A stretch of 64,000 nt of DNA from Streptomyces sp. NBC_00654 (GCF_026341775.1 NZ_JAPEOB010000002.1:1178001-1242000), one strand, 5' to 3'. Positions 24,861 to 34,398 are shown, numbered from the stretch's first letter. The notes: generated by a model not told the origin, from the letters alone. Numbers and translations: made by a program.

Positions 24861-25115
24861 TAGATCCGGGTTACAGTCGGGGCTTGATCGTCGCCGCCGA
24901 CCCCCGACTCAATGTCGCGTTGGGGTCAGGCAGGAGTACGACAGTACAGGCCGCCGTTAGGTGAGGCAAATCGTTTCCGGTGCACCCCTAGGTCCGCCAA
25001 ACGGTAGGTCTCGGGCGGAACCGGGACTTCATATGACTTACGCTGCTGAGCAGTACGCCGTCCCTCATCAGCCGCGGCGGCGACCACATGAATCTCCACC
25101 CCTGGGAGGCTCCCC
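24861..25115. promoter_or_regulatory. Upstream region of crr-ptsI
   Basis: 255 bases between the rRNA promoters (leftward) and crr (rightward). It must hold the crr-ptsI promoter; a loose pair TTGGGG / TACAGG (near 24920-24950, 19 bases apart) is one candidate. The crr ribosome-binding site GGGAGG precedes ATG 25116. No operator palindrome stood out. Confidence 0.4.
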
Positions 25116-25565
25116 ATGACCAACGTGACGTCCCCTCTTGTCGGACGCGCCATCGGACTCACCGCGGTGCCCGACCCGGTCTTCTCCGGCGCGATGGTGG
25201 GTCCCGGAACCGCCATCGACCCCGTGCGTGAGCCGTCCGAGGCCGTTTCGCCGGTAGACGGCATCGTTGTCTCCCTCCACCCGCACGCGTTCGTCGTCGT
25301 GGACGAGCAGGGGCACGGTGTACTGACGCACCTCGGGATCGACACCGTCCAGCTCAACGGCGAGGGCTTCGAGCTCCTCGTGAACAAGGGCGACACCGTG
25401 ACGCGCGGCCAGGGCATCGTGCGCTGGGACCCGGCCGGCGTCGAGGCCGCCGGCAAGTCAGCCATCTGCCCGATCGTCGCGCTCGAAGCCACGGCCGACT
25501 CCCTCTCCGACGTCCGCGAGGACGGCGACGTGAAGGTCGGCGACACGCTGTTCAGCTGGCAGTGA
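25116..25565 (+). CDS. crr: PTS glucose-type EIIA component (EIIA-Crr)
   Basis: 149 residues; GGGAGG lies 5-6 bases before ATG 25116. The EIIA-glc fold is complete: SPVDGIVVSLHPHAFVV with H57, then GVLTHLGIDTVQLNGEGF with H72, equivalent to E. coli H75 and H90, the latter being the phosphorylated residue. It accepts phosphate from HPr and passes it to sugar permeases; in Streptomyces it serves the N-acetylglucosamine system. First gene of a two-gene operon with ptsI, 75 bases apart. Confidence 0.96.
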   Translation: MTNVTSPLVGRAIGLTAVPDPVFSGAMVGPGTAIDPVREPSEAVSPVDGIVVSLHPHAFVVVDEQGHGVLTHLGIDTVQLNGEGFELLVNKGDTVTRGQGIVRWDPAGVEAAGKSAICPIVALEATADSLSDVREDGDVKVGDTLFSWQ

Positions 25566-25640
25566 CGCGCTCGGCGCGGTAACGGCCAGTCGGACATCCA
25601 CCGCGGTGACACGGTCACCGCACAATCGGAGACGGGTGAA

Positions 25641-27311
25641 ATGGAGACAACGCTGCGAGGCGTCGGCGTGAGCCACGGTGTGGCGATCGGCGAGGTTCGG
25701 CACATGGGTACGGCGGTGCTGGAGCCGCCCGCCAAACAGATTCCCGCGGAGGAGGCCGGGCGCGAACAGGGGCGTGCCCGGCAGGCCGTGGAAGCGGTGG
25801 CGGCCGACCTGATTGCGCGCGGCAATCTGGCCGGTGGCGAGGCACAGCACGTACTCGAGGCCCAGGCCATGATGGCCCAGGACCCCGAGCTGATGGCTGA
25901 TGTCGAACGGCGGATCGCCGTCGGCAGCACCGCTGAGCGCGCCGTGTACGACGCGTTCGCCGCCTACCGTGCGCTGCTCGCCAATGCCGGCGAGTACCTG
26001 GCGGGCCGGGTCGCCGACCTGGACGACGTCCGGAACCGGATCGTGGCCCGCCTGCTCGGTGTGCCGATGCCCGGTGTCCCGGACAGCGACGAGCCGTACG
26101 TGCTCATCGCCCGCGACCTGGCTCCCGCCGACACCGCTCTGCTGGACCCGACGCTGGTGCTCGGCTTCGTCACCGAGGAGGGCGGGCCCACCAGTCACAG
26201 CGCGATCCTGGCGCGGGCGCTCGGCGTTCCGGCCGTGGTGGCGCTGCCCGGCGCCGGTGAGCTGGCCGAGGGCACGGTGATCGCGGTCGACGGCAGCACC
26301 GGCGAGATCTTCGTCCGCCCGACCGACGAGAAGCGCGCGGAGATGGAGAGCGCGGCCGCCGCCCGCAAGGCCGCGCTGGCCGCGTCGAGCGGTCCCGGTG
26401 CCACGTCCGACGGGCACAAGGTGCCGCTGCTCGCCAATGTCGGCGGTCCCGGCGATGTGCCCGCGGCGGTGGAGGCGGGCGCCGAGGGCGTCGGTCTGTT
26501 CCGTACCGAGTTCCTCTTCCTGGACGACAGCAAGCACGCTCCGTCCGAGGAGAAGCAGGTCGCCGCCTACCGTGCCGTCCTTGAGGCGTTCCCCGAGGGC
26601 CGCGTGGTCGTGCGGGTGCTGGACGCCGGTGCGGACAAGCCGCTGGACTTCCTCACCCCGGCGGATGAGCCGAACCCGGCGCTCGGTGTCCGTGGGCTGC
26701 GCAGCCTGCTGGACCACCCGGACGTGCTGCGTACTCAGCTGACCTCGCTGGCGAAGGCGGCCGAGGGGCTGCCGGTGTACCTGGAAGTCATGGCTCCGAT
26801 GGTCGCCGACCGTATCGACGCCAAGGCGTTCGCGGACGCGTGCCGCGAGGCGGGGCTGGAGGCCAAGTTCGGTGCGATGGTGGAGATTCCGTCGGCGGCT
26901 CTGCGGGCGCGGTCGATCCTGCAGGAGGTGGAGTTCCTCTCGCTGGGCACCAATGACCTGGCGCAGTACACCTTCGCCGCCGACCGTCAGGTGGGCGCCG
27001 TGTCACGGCTCCAGGACCCGTGGCAGCCGGCTCTGCTGGATCTTGTCGCGATGTCCGCCGAGGCCGCGCGGGCCGAGGGCAAGAGCTGTGGTGTCTGTGG
27101 TGAGGCCGCGGCCGATCCGCTGCTCGCGTGTGTGCTGACCGGTCTGGGTGTCACCTCGCTCTCCATGGGTGCGGCGTCCATTCCCTACGTGCGCGCGACG
27201 CTGGCGAAGTACACGCTCGCGCAGTGCGAGCGTGCGGCTTCCGCGGCCCGCTCGGCGGAGTCCGCCGAGGAGGCGCGGGTCGCCGCCCAGGCGGTGCTGT
27301 CGGGCGAGTAG
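25641..27311 (+). CDS. ptsI: Phosphoenolpyruvate-protein phosphotransferase (Enzyme I)
   Basis: 556 residues, the usual length. ATG 25641. The N-terminal half has the phosphohistidine motif GGPTSHSAILAR with H186; the C-terminal PEP-binding barrel contains GVGLFRTEFLF, LDAGADKPLDF, LSLGTNDLAQYTFAADR and a late catalytic cysteine in ADPLLACVL. It takes phosphate from phosphoenolpyruvate and charges HPr, starting the sugar PTS cascade. Co-transcribed with crr and closed by a terminator. The hpr gene is not in the window. Confidence 0.97.
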   Translation: METTLRGVGVSHGVAIGEVRHMGTAVLEPPAKQIPAEEAGREQGRARQAVEAVAADLIARGNLAGGEAQHVLEAQAMMAQDPELMADVERRIAVGSTAERAVYDAFAAYRALLANAGEYLAGRVADLDDVRNRIVARLLGVPMPGVPDSDEPYVLIARDLAPADTALLDPTLVLGFVTEEGGPTSHSAILARALGVPAVVALPGAGELAEGTVIAVDGSTGEIFVRPTDEKRAEMESAAAARKAALAASSGPGATSDGHKVPLLANVGGPGDVPAAVEAGAEGVGLFRTEFLFLDDSKHAPSEEKQVAAYRAVLEAFPEGRVVVRVLDAGADKPLDFLTPADEPNPALGVRGLRSLLDHPDVLRTQLTSLAKAAEGLPVYLEVMAPMVADRIDAKAFADACREAGLEAKFGAMVEIPSAALRARSILQEVEFLSLGTNDLAQYTFAADRQVGAVSRLQDPWQPALLDLVAMSAEAARAEGKSCGVCGEAAADPLLACVLTGLGVTSLSMGAASIPYVRATLAKYTLAQCERAASAARSAESAEEARVAAQAVLSGE

Positions 27312-27341
27312 GTCCGTGCGGTCCGGCCGGGACCGTGTGGT

Positions 27342-27377
27342 GGAGGGGCTTTCCGTCAGTGGGCGGGAAGCCCCTCC
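27342..27377. terminator. Terminator after ptsI
   Basis: GGAGGGGCTT (27342-27351) and AAGCCCCTCC (27368-27377): perfect 10-bp stem with a 16-base loop between the convergent ends of ptsI and the next leftward gene. Confidence 0.8.
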
Positions 27378-27408
27378 TCGCGTTGTCCGCCGACGTCCTC
27401 GCTCCGGG

Positions 27409-28299
27409 TCAGTGGTGGGCTTCCGGCGCGTCCGCGCCGATGTCGAAGCCCGCGCAGTACTCCACACCGGACTCCGGGGCGACCGGTTCGCCGGTGTCCG
27501 CGTCGGTGCAGTAGGCGCTGAAGACCTCGCCCGCGGTGAGCGGGAGGAGGCTGCCCGCGGTCAGCCTCCAGCCGTGGACGCGGTCGGGGGCGCCCGGTGT
27601 GCTCGTACGCAGGACCACTCCCCCGCGCGTTTCCAGGGCGATGGCCACCGCGAGCACGGTGGCGAACTCCGCTCCCTGGGATGCTTCGAGGCCTGCCGGG
27701 CCCTTCGGATCGCGCTCGGTGTGAAGGACGGCGAGCAGCTGCTCGCTCTCGGTCGGGGTGCTGCAGACGAGATGGTGCGTGCCCGCTCCCGCGGTCTCCA
27801 GCAGCCGCATCAGCAGGTGCGAGGCCCGGTCGAAGGCGGCGCGTCCGATGTCCTGCCCGCAGTCCGCGCATTCGCCGAGGTCGGCCAACAGGAGCGTGGC
27901 GTACTCCCAGGTGGCCCGGCGGACCGACCGGGAGACCAGGAGCGGGATGAGCTCGTCGAGGGGCTGGCCGCTGTAGCGGACGGTGGCGCCGGCTCCCGCG
28001 ACCTCGGCGGTGAAGCGGCTGCGGCTGGTCGGGGCATCGGGGTCGAGGCCGGACTCCGTACAGAATTCCGCGTAGTCCTCGGGGTCGAAGAGGGCGACCG
28101 TGGAGTGCATGCCCTGTGCCGCGAAGGACTTGAGAAGGCCTTCGACCTGCTGGAGGTAGACGGCGTGGTCCTCGAACGTGAAGGTGCGGTAGCGCCGCAT
28201 GGCCGCGAAGTCCTGCTCGTCGACCAGGAGGCCGATGGTGCTGGGTGCTTCGCGGCGCAGCGTGCGTCGCATGGATGTGCCGTACTTCGTGTGCGCCAT
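27409..28299 (-). CDS. Conserved Streptomyces protein of unknown function
   Basis: 296 residues from ATG 28299 (MAHTKYGTSMRRTLRRE), with AGGGGGA 3-4 bases upstream; the frame extends to 28332 but without a site. No signal peptide or membrane segment. A CADCGQDIG pair near residue 150 and an ETAGAGTHHLVC block are conserved-looking but match no motif I know. The chain is mixed alpha/beta and acidic at its end (SGVEYCAGFDIGADAPEAHH). Lies beyond the ptsI terminator, convergent with it, and downstream of an unrelated synthetase; role unknown. Confidence 0.65.
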   Translation of the reverse strand: MAHTKYGTSMRRTLRREAPSTIGLLVDEQDFAAMRRYRTFTFEDHAVYLQQVEGLLKSFAAQGMHSTVALFDPEDYAEFCTESGLDPDAPTSRSRFTAEVAGAGATVRYSGQPLDELIPLLVSRSVRRATWEYATLLLADLGECADCGQDIGRAAFDRASHLLMRLLETAGAGTHHLVCSTPTESEQLLAVLHTERDPKGPAGLEASQGAEFATVLAVAIALETRGGVVLRTSTPGAPDRVHGWRLTAGSLLPLTAGEVFSAYCTDADTGEPVAPESGVEYCAGFDIGADAPEAHH

Positions 28300-28365
28300 G
28301 TGTCCCCCTGTGCACTGTGCGTCATTGCTCACTCAGCGTAACCATGGGGTCTGACAGCGGGACCG

Positions 28366-30342
28366 TCAGCGGCGGGTGCGGGCCAGGTCCGCGTAGAAGT
28401 GGAGGAGTTCGATGTTGTCCACGGAGCCCGGGTTGACCGCTTTGGACAGGTCCGTGCCCTGCAGGAGCCGCTTGACGGGGACCTCGATGCGCTTGCCCGT
28501 GAGGGTGTGCGGAATGGCGGGGACCTCGATGACCTCGTCCGGTACGTGGCGCGGGGAGAGGTTCTCGCGGATCGTCCGCCTGATGCTCTCGCGCAGGTCG
28601 TCATCGAGGGTGGCGCCGTCGGCGAGGTGCACGAACAGTGGCATCCAGTACCCGCCGTCGGGCTCTTCCAGGCCGATGACGAGGGATTCGCGGATCTCCG
28701 GGAGCCGCTCGACGGCCTCGTAGATGTCGGCCGACCCCATCCGCACGCCCTGTCGGTTCAGGGTGGAGTCGGAGCGGCCGTGGATGATGACCGAGCCGCG
28801 GTCGGTGAGGGTGATCCAGTCCCCATGGCGCCAGATGCCGGGGTACATGTCGAAGTAGCTGTCGTGGTACCGGCTGCCGTCGGGGTCGTTCCAGAAGTGG
28901 ATCGGCATGGAGGGCAGGGGCTGGGCGACGACGAGTTCGCCGACCTCGCCGGTGAGCGGCTTGCCGGCCGGGTCCCAGGCCTGGAGGTCGGTGCCCAGAC
29001 AGGGGGCCTGGAGTTCACCGATGTGTACGGGGAGGGTGGGGACCCCTCCGGCGAAGCAGCTGCAGACGTCGGTGCCGCCGCTGACCGAGGCGATCCACAG
29101 GTCGTCGGCCACTTCGTCGTGCAGCCAGCGGAATCCGTCCGGCGGGAGCGGCGAGCCGGTGGTGGCCACGCACTGGACGCGGGAGAGGTCGTGGTCGCGG
29201 CCCGGGTGGATGCCGGCCTTGCGGCAGGCCATGACATAGGCGGCGGAGGTCCCGAAGAGGGTGGCTCCGGTCTGTTCGGCGACGCGCCACTGGGTGCTGA
29301 CGTCGGGATATCCGGGGCTGCCGTCGTACAGCACGACCGTGGTGCCGGTGAGCAGGCCGGAGACGAGGAAGTTCCACATCATCCAGCCGGTGGAGGTGTA
29401 CCAGAAGAAACGGTCCTCGGGTCCGAGGTCGCAGTGCAGGCCGATCTGCTTGAAGTGTTCGAGCAGGATGCCGCCCTGGGACTGGACGATGGCCTTGGGG
29501 AGGCCTGTGGTGCCGGAGGAGTAGAGGACCCACAGCGGGTGGTCGAAGGGGACCTGCTCGAAGACCGGTTCGGTGTCCGCGGCGGTGAGGGCGGACCATT
29601 CGAGGGCGCCTTCGGGAGCGGCGGTCCCGAGCAGGGGGACATGGACGACGGCCCGCAGGGTGGGGAGTTCGGCACGCAGTTCGGCGACGGTACCGGTCCG
29701 GTCGTGTTCCTTGCCGCCGTAGCGGTAGCCGTCGACGGCGAACAGGACGACGGGTTCGACCTGCTGGAAGCGGTCGAGGACGCTGCGGGCGCCGAAGTCG
29801 GGGGCGCAGGAGGTCCAGACTCCGCCGACGGCCGCGGTGGCGAGGAAGGCGACGATCGCCTGGGGGATGTTGGGGAGGTAGCCGCTGACCCGGTCTCCGG
29901 GGGTGACGCCCAGGGTGCGGAGTTCCGCGGCGAGCGAGCCGACCTGGCGGCGCAGCTCCGACCAGCTGACAGGCACCTGGGTGTGGGTCTCGTCCACGTG
30001 GAGCAGGGCCGGGGCGTCGGCGCGGGTGGCGTCCTCGGCGGCGCGCAGGGCGTGCTCGGCGTAGTTGAGGGTGGCGCCGGGGAACCAGGTGGCGCCGGGC
30101 ATGGCGCGGTCGCCCAGGACCGACTCGTACGGGGTGGAGAAGCGTACGTCGAACCAGTCGGCGAGGGCCTGCCAGAAGGTGTCGAGCTCATCGACGGACC
30201 AGCGGTGGAGCGCCGGGTAGCCGCCCTCTGCCGGGGCTCCGTACCGTTCGGCGGCCCAGCTCTGGAAGCGGGTGACGGCGGCGGCCGCGATGCGGTCGGG
30301 GCCGGGCTGCCAGAGGGGGGCGTCGTTCGCGGCTGAGGTCAT
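28366..30342 (-). CDS. Acetoacetyl-CoA synthetase
   Basis: 658 residues from ATG 30342 (MTSAANDAPLWQPG), with AGGGAG 7-8 bases upstream; the longer frame to 30471 is rejected. Adenylate-forming motifs are all present: LYSSGTTGLPKAIVQSQGG (phosphate loop), the WYTSTGWMMWNF block, SVSGGTDVCSCF, the hinge GRSDSTLNRQGVRMGS and the catalytic lysine in LTGKRIEVPVKRLL. Length and the WMMWNFLVSGLL region fit acetoacetate-CoA ligases rather than acetyl-CoA synthetases. It activates acetoacetate at the cost of ATP, returning ketone or polyhydroxybutyrate carbon to metabolism. Confidence 0.9.
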   Translation of the reverse strand: MTSAANDAPLWQPGPDRIAAAAVTRFQSWAAERYGAPAEGGYPALHRWSVDELDTFWQALADWFDVRFSTPYESVLGDRAMPGATWFPGATLNYAEHALRAAEDATRADAPALLHVDETHTQVPVSWSELRRQVGSLAAELRTLGVTPGDRVSGYLPNIPQAIVAFLATAAVGGVWTSCAPDFGARSVLDRFQQVEPVVLFAVDGYRYGGKEHDRTGTVAELRAELPTLRAVVHVPLLGTAAPEGALEWSALTAADTEPVFEQVPFDHPLWVLYSSGTTGLPKAIVQSQGGILLEHFKQIGLHCDLGPEDRFFWYTSTGWMMWNFLVSGLLTGTTVVLYDGSPGYPDVSTQWRVAEQTGATLFGTSAAYVMACRKAGIHPGRDHDLSRVQCVATTGSPLPPDGFRWLHDEVADDLWIASVSGGTDVCSCFAGGVPTLPVHIGELQAPCLGTDLQAWDPAGKPLTGEVGELVVAQPLPSMPIHFWNDPDGSRYHDSYFDMYPGIWRHGDWITLTDRGSVIIHGRSDSTLNRQGVRMGSADIYEAVERLPEIRESLVIGLEEPDGGYWMPLFVHLADGATLDDDLRESIRRTIRENLSPRHVPDEVIEVPAIPHTLTGKRIEVPVKRLLQGTDLSKAVNPGSVDNIELLHFYADLARTRR

Positions 30343-30574
30343 GGGTCGGCTCCCTGGCTGTACGGGTACGCGGGGTGGGCGTGGCGGCGCACACGGGCTG
30401 GGGTGTGCGCGTGAGCACCTGCTACGGACGATGCCATGTGATCGTCCCGGACACCAGGGTTGCCCGCCCATGGTTGCTTGTCCGGCTATGTGCTCCGGCT
30501 ATGTGCTCCGGCCATGGGTGAACGGAAGTTGAACGGCGAGTTCTTCGGGGTGACCGGGTGGCAGGGTGATCCGC
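30343..30574. promoter_or_regulatory. Divergent promoter region with a 13-bp tandem repeat
   Basis: 232 bases between the leftward synthetase and the rightward glycosidase. From 30481 the unit TCCGGCTATGTGC occurs twice and then a third, altered time (to about 30518). Such direct repeats near a start can bind regulators; no known consensus is recognised. Confidence 0.5.
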
Positions 30575-32980
30575 ATGGACGGTCGTGACCTGGTGCGCTC
30601 GGTGAAATTGCTCGGTTCGGTACGGGGTCTGCGCACGGTGCGCTCGGCCTGGCGGTATCGGCGCGCGGATGCGCGGGCGCTCCCCGGGCGCGGTGCGGAG
30701 CGGGCCAGGGTTCCCGGGTCGGTGCTGGGTGCGGAGCCCGGACCCGGCGGGGGTGTGGTGCGGTTCGCCCGTTCGGAGCTGCGGATCCGGGTCGCGGTGG
30801 GCGGCGCGGTGTTCTGGGCCTGGGACGGTGCGGAGCCGCTGCCGTCGTACGCGTTGCCGGGTCCGCCGCCCGAGCCGGATCCGCGGGCCGGGCTGGAGCC
30901 GGACAAGGACGGTGGCTGGCAGGTCGTCTCGGAGCGGCTGACGGTGGCGGTGTCACGGAACGGGGCGCTGGAGCTGAGGACGCCGGGTGGGGTGGTGCTG
31001 CGGCGGGAGCTGCCGCCGCGCTGGTGGGAGCCGGTGGGCGGGGGGCCGGCACGGTGGGTGCAGCGGTCCGAGGTGCCGGCGGACGCGCGGTTCTTCGGGC
31101 TGGGCGGGCGGGCGTCGGGGCCCCGGCTGCGCGACGGGGTGTACCGGCTGTGGAACACCGACCCGGGCGGACGCTTCGGCCCCGGCGACGATCCGTTGTA
31201 TCTGACGATGCCGGTGCAGGTCGTGGTCTCGGACGCGGGGACCCATCTGGCCTTCCACGACAACACCTGGGACGGGCGGGTGACACTGCGCGAGGGCGAG
31301 GTGGGGGCGGGTTCCGGGCACGACCGGCAGGGGACCTGCGAGGTTCGGATGGACGGGGGTCCGCTGCGCTGCTGGGTGGTGGCGGGGACGCCGGCGCGGG
31401 TGCTGCGGGGCTGGGCGGCGCTGACGGGGGCGCCCGCGCTGCCGCCGTCGTGGGCGCTGGGGCCGCAGCACGCCCGCTGGGGCTTCGGCGATGAGCGGGA
31501 GGTGCGCCGGGTCGTGGCGGGGTACCGGGAGCGTGGACTCCCCCTGTCCGCGCTCCATCTGGACATCGATCACTATGACGCGCATCAGGTGTTCACGGTC
31601 GATCGCCGGGGGTTCCCCGACCTGCCCGCGCTGGCACAGGAGTTGCGTACGGAGGGGGTCCGGCTGGTGTCGATCGTGGATCCCGCCGTGAAGGCGGAGG
31701 CCGGGCTGCCGCTCTTCGACAGCGGTGCGGCGGTCGGTGAGCGGGGGGCGTTCGTCCGGGACGCCCAGGGGCGGGTGGTGGTCGGGGAAGTATGGCCGGG
31801 GGCCTGCGGATACCCGGACTTCACCGATCCGCTTGTGCGGGAATGGTGGGGGTCTCTGTACGCGGAACGGCTCGCCCAGGGCTTCTCCGGCGTCTGGCAC
31901 GACATGAACGAGCCGGTGTCCTTCACGCCCTTCGGGGACCCGACCCTGCCGCGCTCGGCCAGGCACTGTCTGGAGGGCCGCGGCGGCGATCACCGCGAGG
32001 CCCACAATGTGTACGGGCTCGCGATGGCGCGCGCCGGCTACGAGGGTCTGCTCCGCCTGCGGCCGGAGGAGCGGCCGTTCCTGTTCTCGCGGTCGGGGTG
32101 GGCCGGGATGCAGCGGTACGGGGGCACCTGGTCCGGAGATGTGGCGACCGGATGGCCGGGGCTGCGGGCCTCGCTCGCGCTCGTGCTGGGCCTCGGGCTG
32201 TGCGGGGTGCCGTACTCCGGACCGGATGTGGGCGGGTTCGACGGCTCGCCCTCGCCGGAGCTGTATCTGCGGTGGTTCCAGCTGGGCGCGTATCTGCCGC
32301 TGTTCCGTACGCACGCGGCGATCGACGCGGGCCGCCGGGAGCCGTGGGAGTTCGGGCCCGAGGTGCTGGAGCACGCGCGGGCGGCGCTGACGGAGCGGGA
32401 GCGGCTGCTTCCGTACTTCGTGACGCTGGCGCGGCTGGCCCGGCTGACGGGTGCCCCGTACGCGCGGCCGCTGTGGTGGGGGTCGCCGGGGGACCGCGCG
32501 CTGCGGGACTGCGAGGACGCGTTCCTGCTGGGGGACGCGTTGCTGGTGGCACCGGTACTGGAGCCCGGGGCGGACCGGCGGGCGGTGCGGCTGCCGCGCG
32601 GGCGGTGGTACGACACGGCGACCGGGGCGGCGTACGAGGGTCCCGGCCAGGTCCTGGTGGACGCCCCGCTGTCCCGGATTCCGGTGCTGGCCCGGGCCGG
32701 TGCGGTGATCCCGGTGCGGGGCGCGGACGGTGGGACGGAACTGGAGGTGTGGGCTCCGCCGCCGGGGCGCAGCGGGGGCGGTCTGGTCGTGCCCGATGCG
32801 GGCGACGGATGGGAGGAGGCCGAGGTCGAGCGGTACACCACGCGGCTGGCGGACGGGCGTGTGGTGGTCGAGCGGGACGGCGGGGAGGGCGTGGTGGCCC
32901 GGCCCGTGCGGGTGCGGGGTCTCCGGGGTGTGTCCGGCACGGGAGCGGTGGGTGCGGCAGGCGGTACGGGTCAGTCGTAG
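30575..32980 (+). CDS. Glycoside hydrolase family 31 alpha-glucosidase
   Basis: 801 residues from ATG 30575 (an in-frame GTG 9 bases earlier is possible). N-terminal beta-sandwich to about 300, then the (beta/alpha)8 barrel with the signature VWHDMNEPVSF, whose aspartate is the nucleophile, and RSGWAGMQRYGGTWSGD, whose final aspartate is the acid/base. PLWWGSPGD and a C-terminal beta domain complete the family layout. No signal peptide, so an intracellular alpha-glucosidase or related enzyme acting on maltose-type or glycogen-derived oligosaccharides. It overlaps the convergent Nudix gene by 10 bases. Confidence 0.92.
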   Translation: MDGRDLVRSVKLLGSVRGLRTVRSAWRYRRADARALPGRGAERARVPGSVLGAEPGPGGGVVRFARSELRIRVAVGGAVFWAWDGAEPLPSYALPGPPPEPDPRAGLEPDKDGGWQVVSERLTVAVSRNGALELRTPGGVVLRRELPPRWWEPVGGGPARWVQRSEVPADARFFGLGGRASGPRLRDGVYRLWNTDPGGRFGPGDDPLYLTMPVQVVVSDAGTHLAFHDNTWDGRVTLREGEVGAGSGHDRQGTCEVRMDGGPLRCWVVAGTPARVLRGWAALTGAPALPPSWALGPQHARWGFGDEREVRRVVAGYRERGLPLSALHLDIDHYDAHQVFTVDRRGFPDLPALAQELRTEGVRLVSIVDPAVKAEAGLPLFDSGAAVGERGAFVRDAQGRVVVGEVWPGACGYPDFTDPLVREWWGSLYAERLAQGFSGVWHDMNEPVSFTPFGDPTLPRSARHCLEGRGGDHREAHNVYGLAMARAGYEGLLRLRPEERPFLFSRSGWAGMQRYGGTWSGDVATGWPGLRASLALVLGLGLCGVPYSGPDVGGFDGSPSPELYLRWFQLGAYLPLFRTHAAIDAGRREPWEFGPEVLEHARAALTERERLLPYFVTLARLARLTGAPYARPLWWGSPGDRALRDCEDAFLLGDALLVAPVLEPGADRRAVRLPRGRWYDTATGAAYEGPGQVLVDAPLSRIPVLARAGAVIPVRGADGGTELEVWAPPPGRSGGGLVVPDAGDGWEEAEVERYTTRLADGRVVVERDGGEGVVARPVRVRGLRGVSGTGAVGAAGGTGQS

Positions 32981-33531
32981 CGGCCCGCGAACCAGGCGCG
33001 TACCGCTTCGGTGTGCAGGGGGAAGGCCAGCTCCTGCGGAGTGCGCAGGATGTGGTGGCCGGATGTCTCGTCGGTCGGTACGGAGGGCGGGAGAGCGGCG
33101 GCGGGGCGCCGCGGGAGCAGACCGAGGACCAACAGGTGGCCGTCCGGGGAGCTGAGGGCGTCCGCGAGGCGGACGTCCTGTTCGGGGGCCTGGATGCCGG
33201 TCTCCTCGTGGAGTTCCCGTACGACCGCGTGCCGCCAGTCCTCGGCGTGGTCGATGAAGCCGCCGGGGAGGGCCACGCCGCCCTTCCGGGGCTCGATGGT
33301 GCGGGTGATGACGACGAGTCCGGTGCCGTGCCGGTCGGTGACGGGCAGCAGAGCCACCGCCACGGGCAGCGGGTTGCGGTAGGCGGTCGTGCCGCAACGG
33401 GTGCAGGTGCGGGGCCAGTCGTCGGCGGACCGGAGGTCACGGTAGGAGGCTCCGCACCTGCCGCAGTGGGAGTTCCTCCCCTGCGGGACCGGCTGTGCGG
33501 GGTCGGCGGGACCGTTCCTGGGCTCGGACAC
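32971..33531 (-). CDS. Nudix hydrolase with N-terminal zinc ribbon
   Basis: 186 residues from GTG 33531 (VSEPRNGPADPAQP). The frame runs further upstream but crosses the divergent dipeptidase gene. A zinc ribbon (CGRCGASYRDL ... CTRCGT, about 23-46) is followed by a perfect Nudix box GGFIDHAEDWRHAVVRELHE plus ETGI (G-x5-E-x7-REL-x-EE-x-GI). The layout resembles NADH pyrophosphatase-type Nudix enzymes, but the substrate is unknown. No ribosome-binding site is seen; GGATACAGT just upstream could be a -10, so the mRNA may be leaderless. Divergent from the dipeptidase with a 60-base gap. Confidence 0.85.
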   Translation of the reverse strand: MSEPRNGPADPAQPVPQGRNSHCGRCGASYRDLRSADDWPRTCTRCGTTAYRNPLPVAVALLPVTDRHGTGLVVITRTIEPRKGGVALPGGFIDHAEDWRHAVVRELHEETGIQAPEQDVRLADALSSPDGHLLVLGLLPRRPAAALPPSVPTDETSGHHILRTPQELAFPLHTEAVRAWFAGRYD

Positions 33532-33591
33532 GGGCGGACTGTATCCGATCGGTCTTCCGCGCGGGGCGGGGAGCTGATAGACGGTGTGCCC

Positions 33592-34398
33592 ATGACAGAA
33601 ATGCGCCGTGTTCTCCGTACCCTGGCGGCCGCTGCCGCCGCGCTGTCCGTCGCGACCGCCGCCGCCCCGGTGGCCCGCGCCGCGCCGGAACCGGAGGTTC
33701 CCGAGGAGTTCGTCGCGCTGCGGTCCGTGGACCCGACGATCATCCAGGAGATGCGCTACCCGACCGCCCACACCTTCATGGGCGAGCCGGTGGACGGATA
33801 CCGCGAGCCGGTCTGCATCCTGACCCGGCCCGCCGCCCGCGCGCTGCACAGGGCGCAGACACGGCTGCTTCGCCGGGGCTACTCGCTGAAGGTGTACGAC
33901 TGCTACCGGCCGCAGCGGGCGGTGGACCACTTCGTACGGTGGGCGAAGGATCCCGACGACCGGGTCATGGAGGGCGAGTTCTACCCGCGGGTCGACAAGT
34001 CCCGGCTGTTCGAGGACGGTTACATCGCGGAGAAGTCCGGCCACAGCCGGGGCAGCACGGTCGATCTGACCATGGTGAGGCTGCCGGCCCTGCCGACCCG
34101 GCCGTATCTGCCGGGCGAGCCCCTCACTCCCTGCTACGCGCCCGAAAGCGAACGTTTCCCCGACAATTCGGTGGACATGGGGACGGGTTATGACTGTTTC
34201 GACACGCTGTCGCATACGGACGACCCACGGATCCAGGGGGTGCAGCGCGCCAACCGGCAGTTCCTGAAGCGGACGCTCACCGGGGCCGGTTTCGTGAATC
34301 TGGCCGAGGAGTGGTGGCACTACACCTTCACACCGGAACTGTTTCCGGACACGTACTTCGACTTCCCGGTGGCCCGGCGGTCCGTCGCGGGGCACTGA
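33592..34398 (+). CDS. Secreted D-alanyl-D-alanine dipeptidase (VanX type, M15D)
   Basis: 268 residues from ATG 33592 (GTG 33586 is an alternative). Signal peptide: MTEMRRVLRTL then a hydrophobic alanine run ending ARAAPEP, so exported. The zinc site is intact: SGHSRGSTVDLT supplies His and Asp, and EEWWHY supplies the catalytic Glu and the last His. YDCYRPQRAVDHF is the usual upstream arginine block. It should hydrolyse D-Ala-D-Ala or related peptides. No vanHA or vanRS genes are nearby, so it is likelier a wall-turnover enzyme than part of a resistance cassette. Confidence 0.9.
   Translation: MTEMRRVLRTLAAAAAALSVATAAAPVARAAPEPEVPEEFVALRSVDPTIIQEMRYPTAHTFMGEPVDGYREPVCILTRPAARALHRAQTRLLRRGYSLKVYDCYRPQRAVDHFVRWAKDPDDRVMEGEFYPRVDKSRLFEDGYIAEKSGHSRGSTVDLTMVRLPALPTRPYLPGEPLTPCYAPESERFPDNSVDMGTGYDCFDTLSHTDDPRIQGVQRANRQFLKRTLTGAGFVNLAEEWWHYTFTPELFPDTYFDFPVARRSVAGH

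Noticed and set aside
30342..30471. 43-residue N-terminal extension of the acetoacetyl-CoA synthetase
   Set aside because: The extension is Pro/Arg-rich, has no ribosome-binding site and occupies the divergent promoter; ATG 30342 has AGGGAG at good spacing.
33592..34398. Vancomycin-resistance cassette
   Set aside because: Only the dipeptidase is present; no ligase, dehydrogenase or two-component genes nearby.
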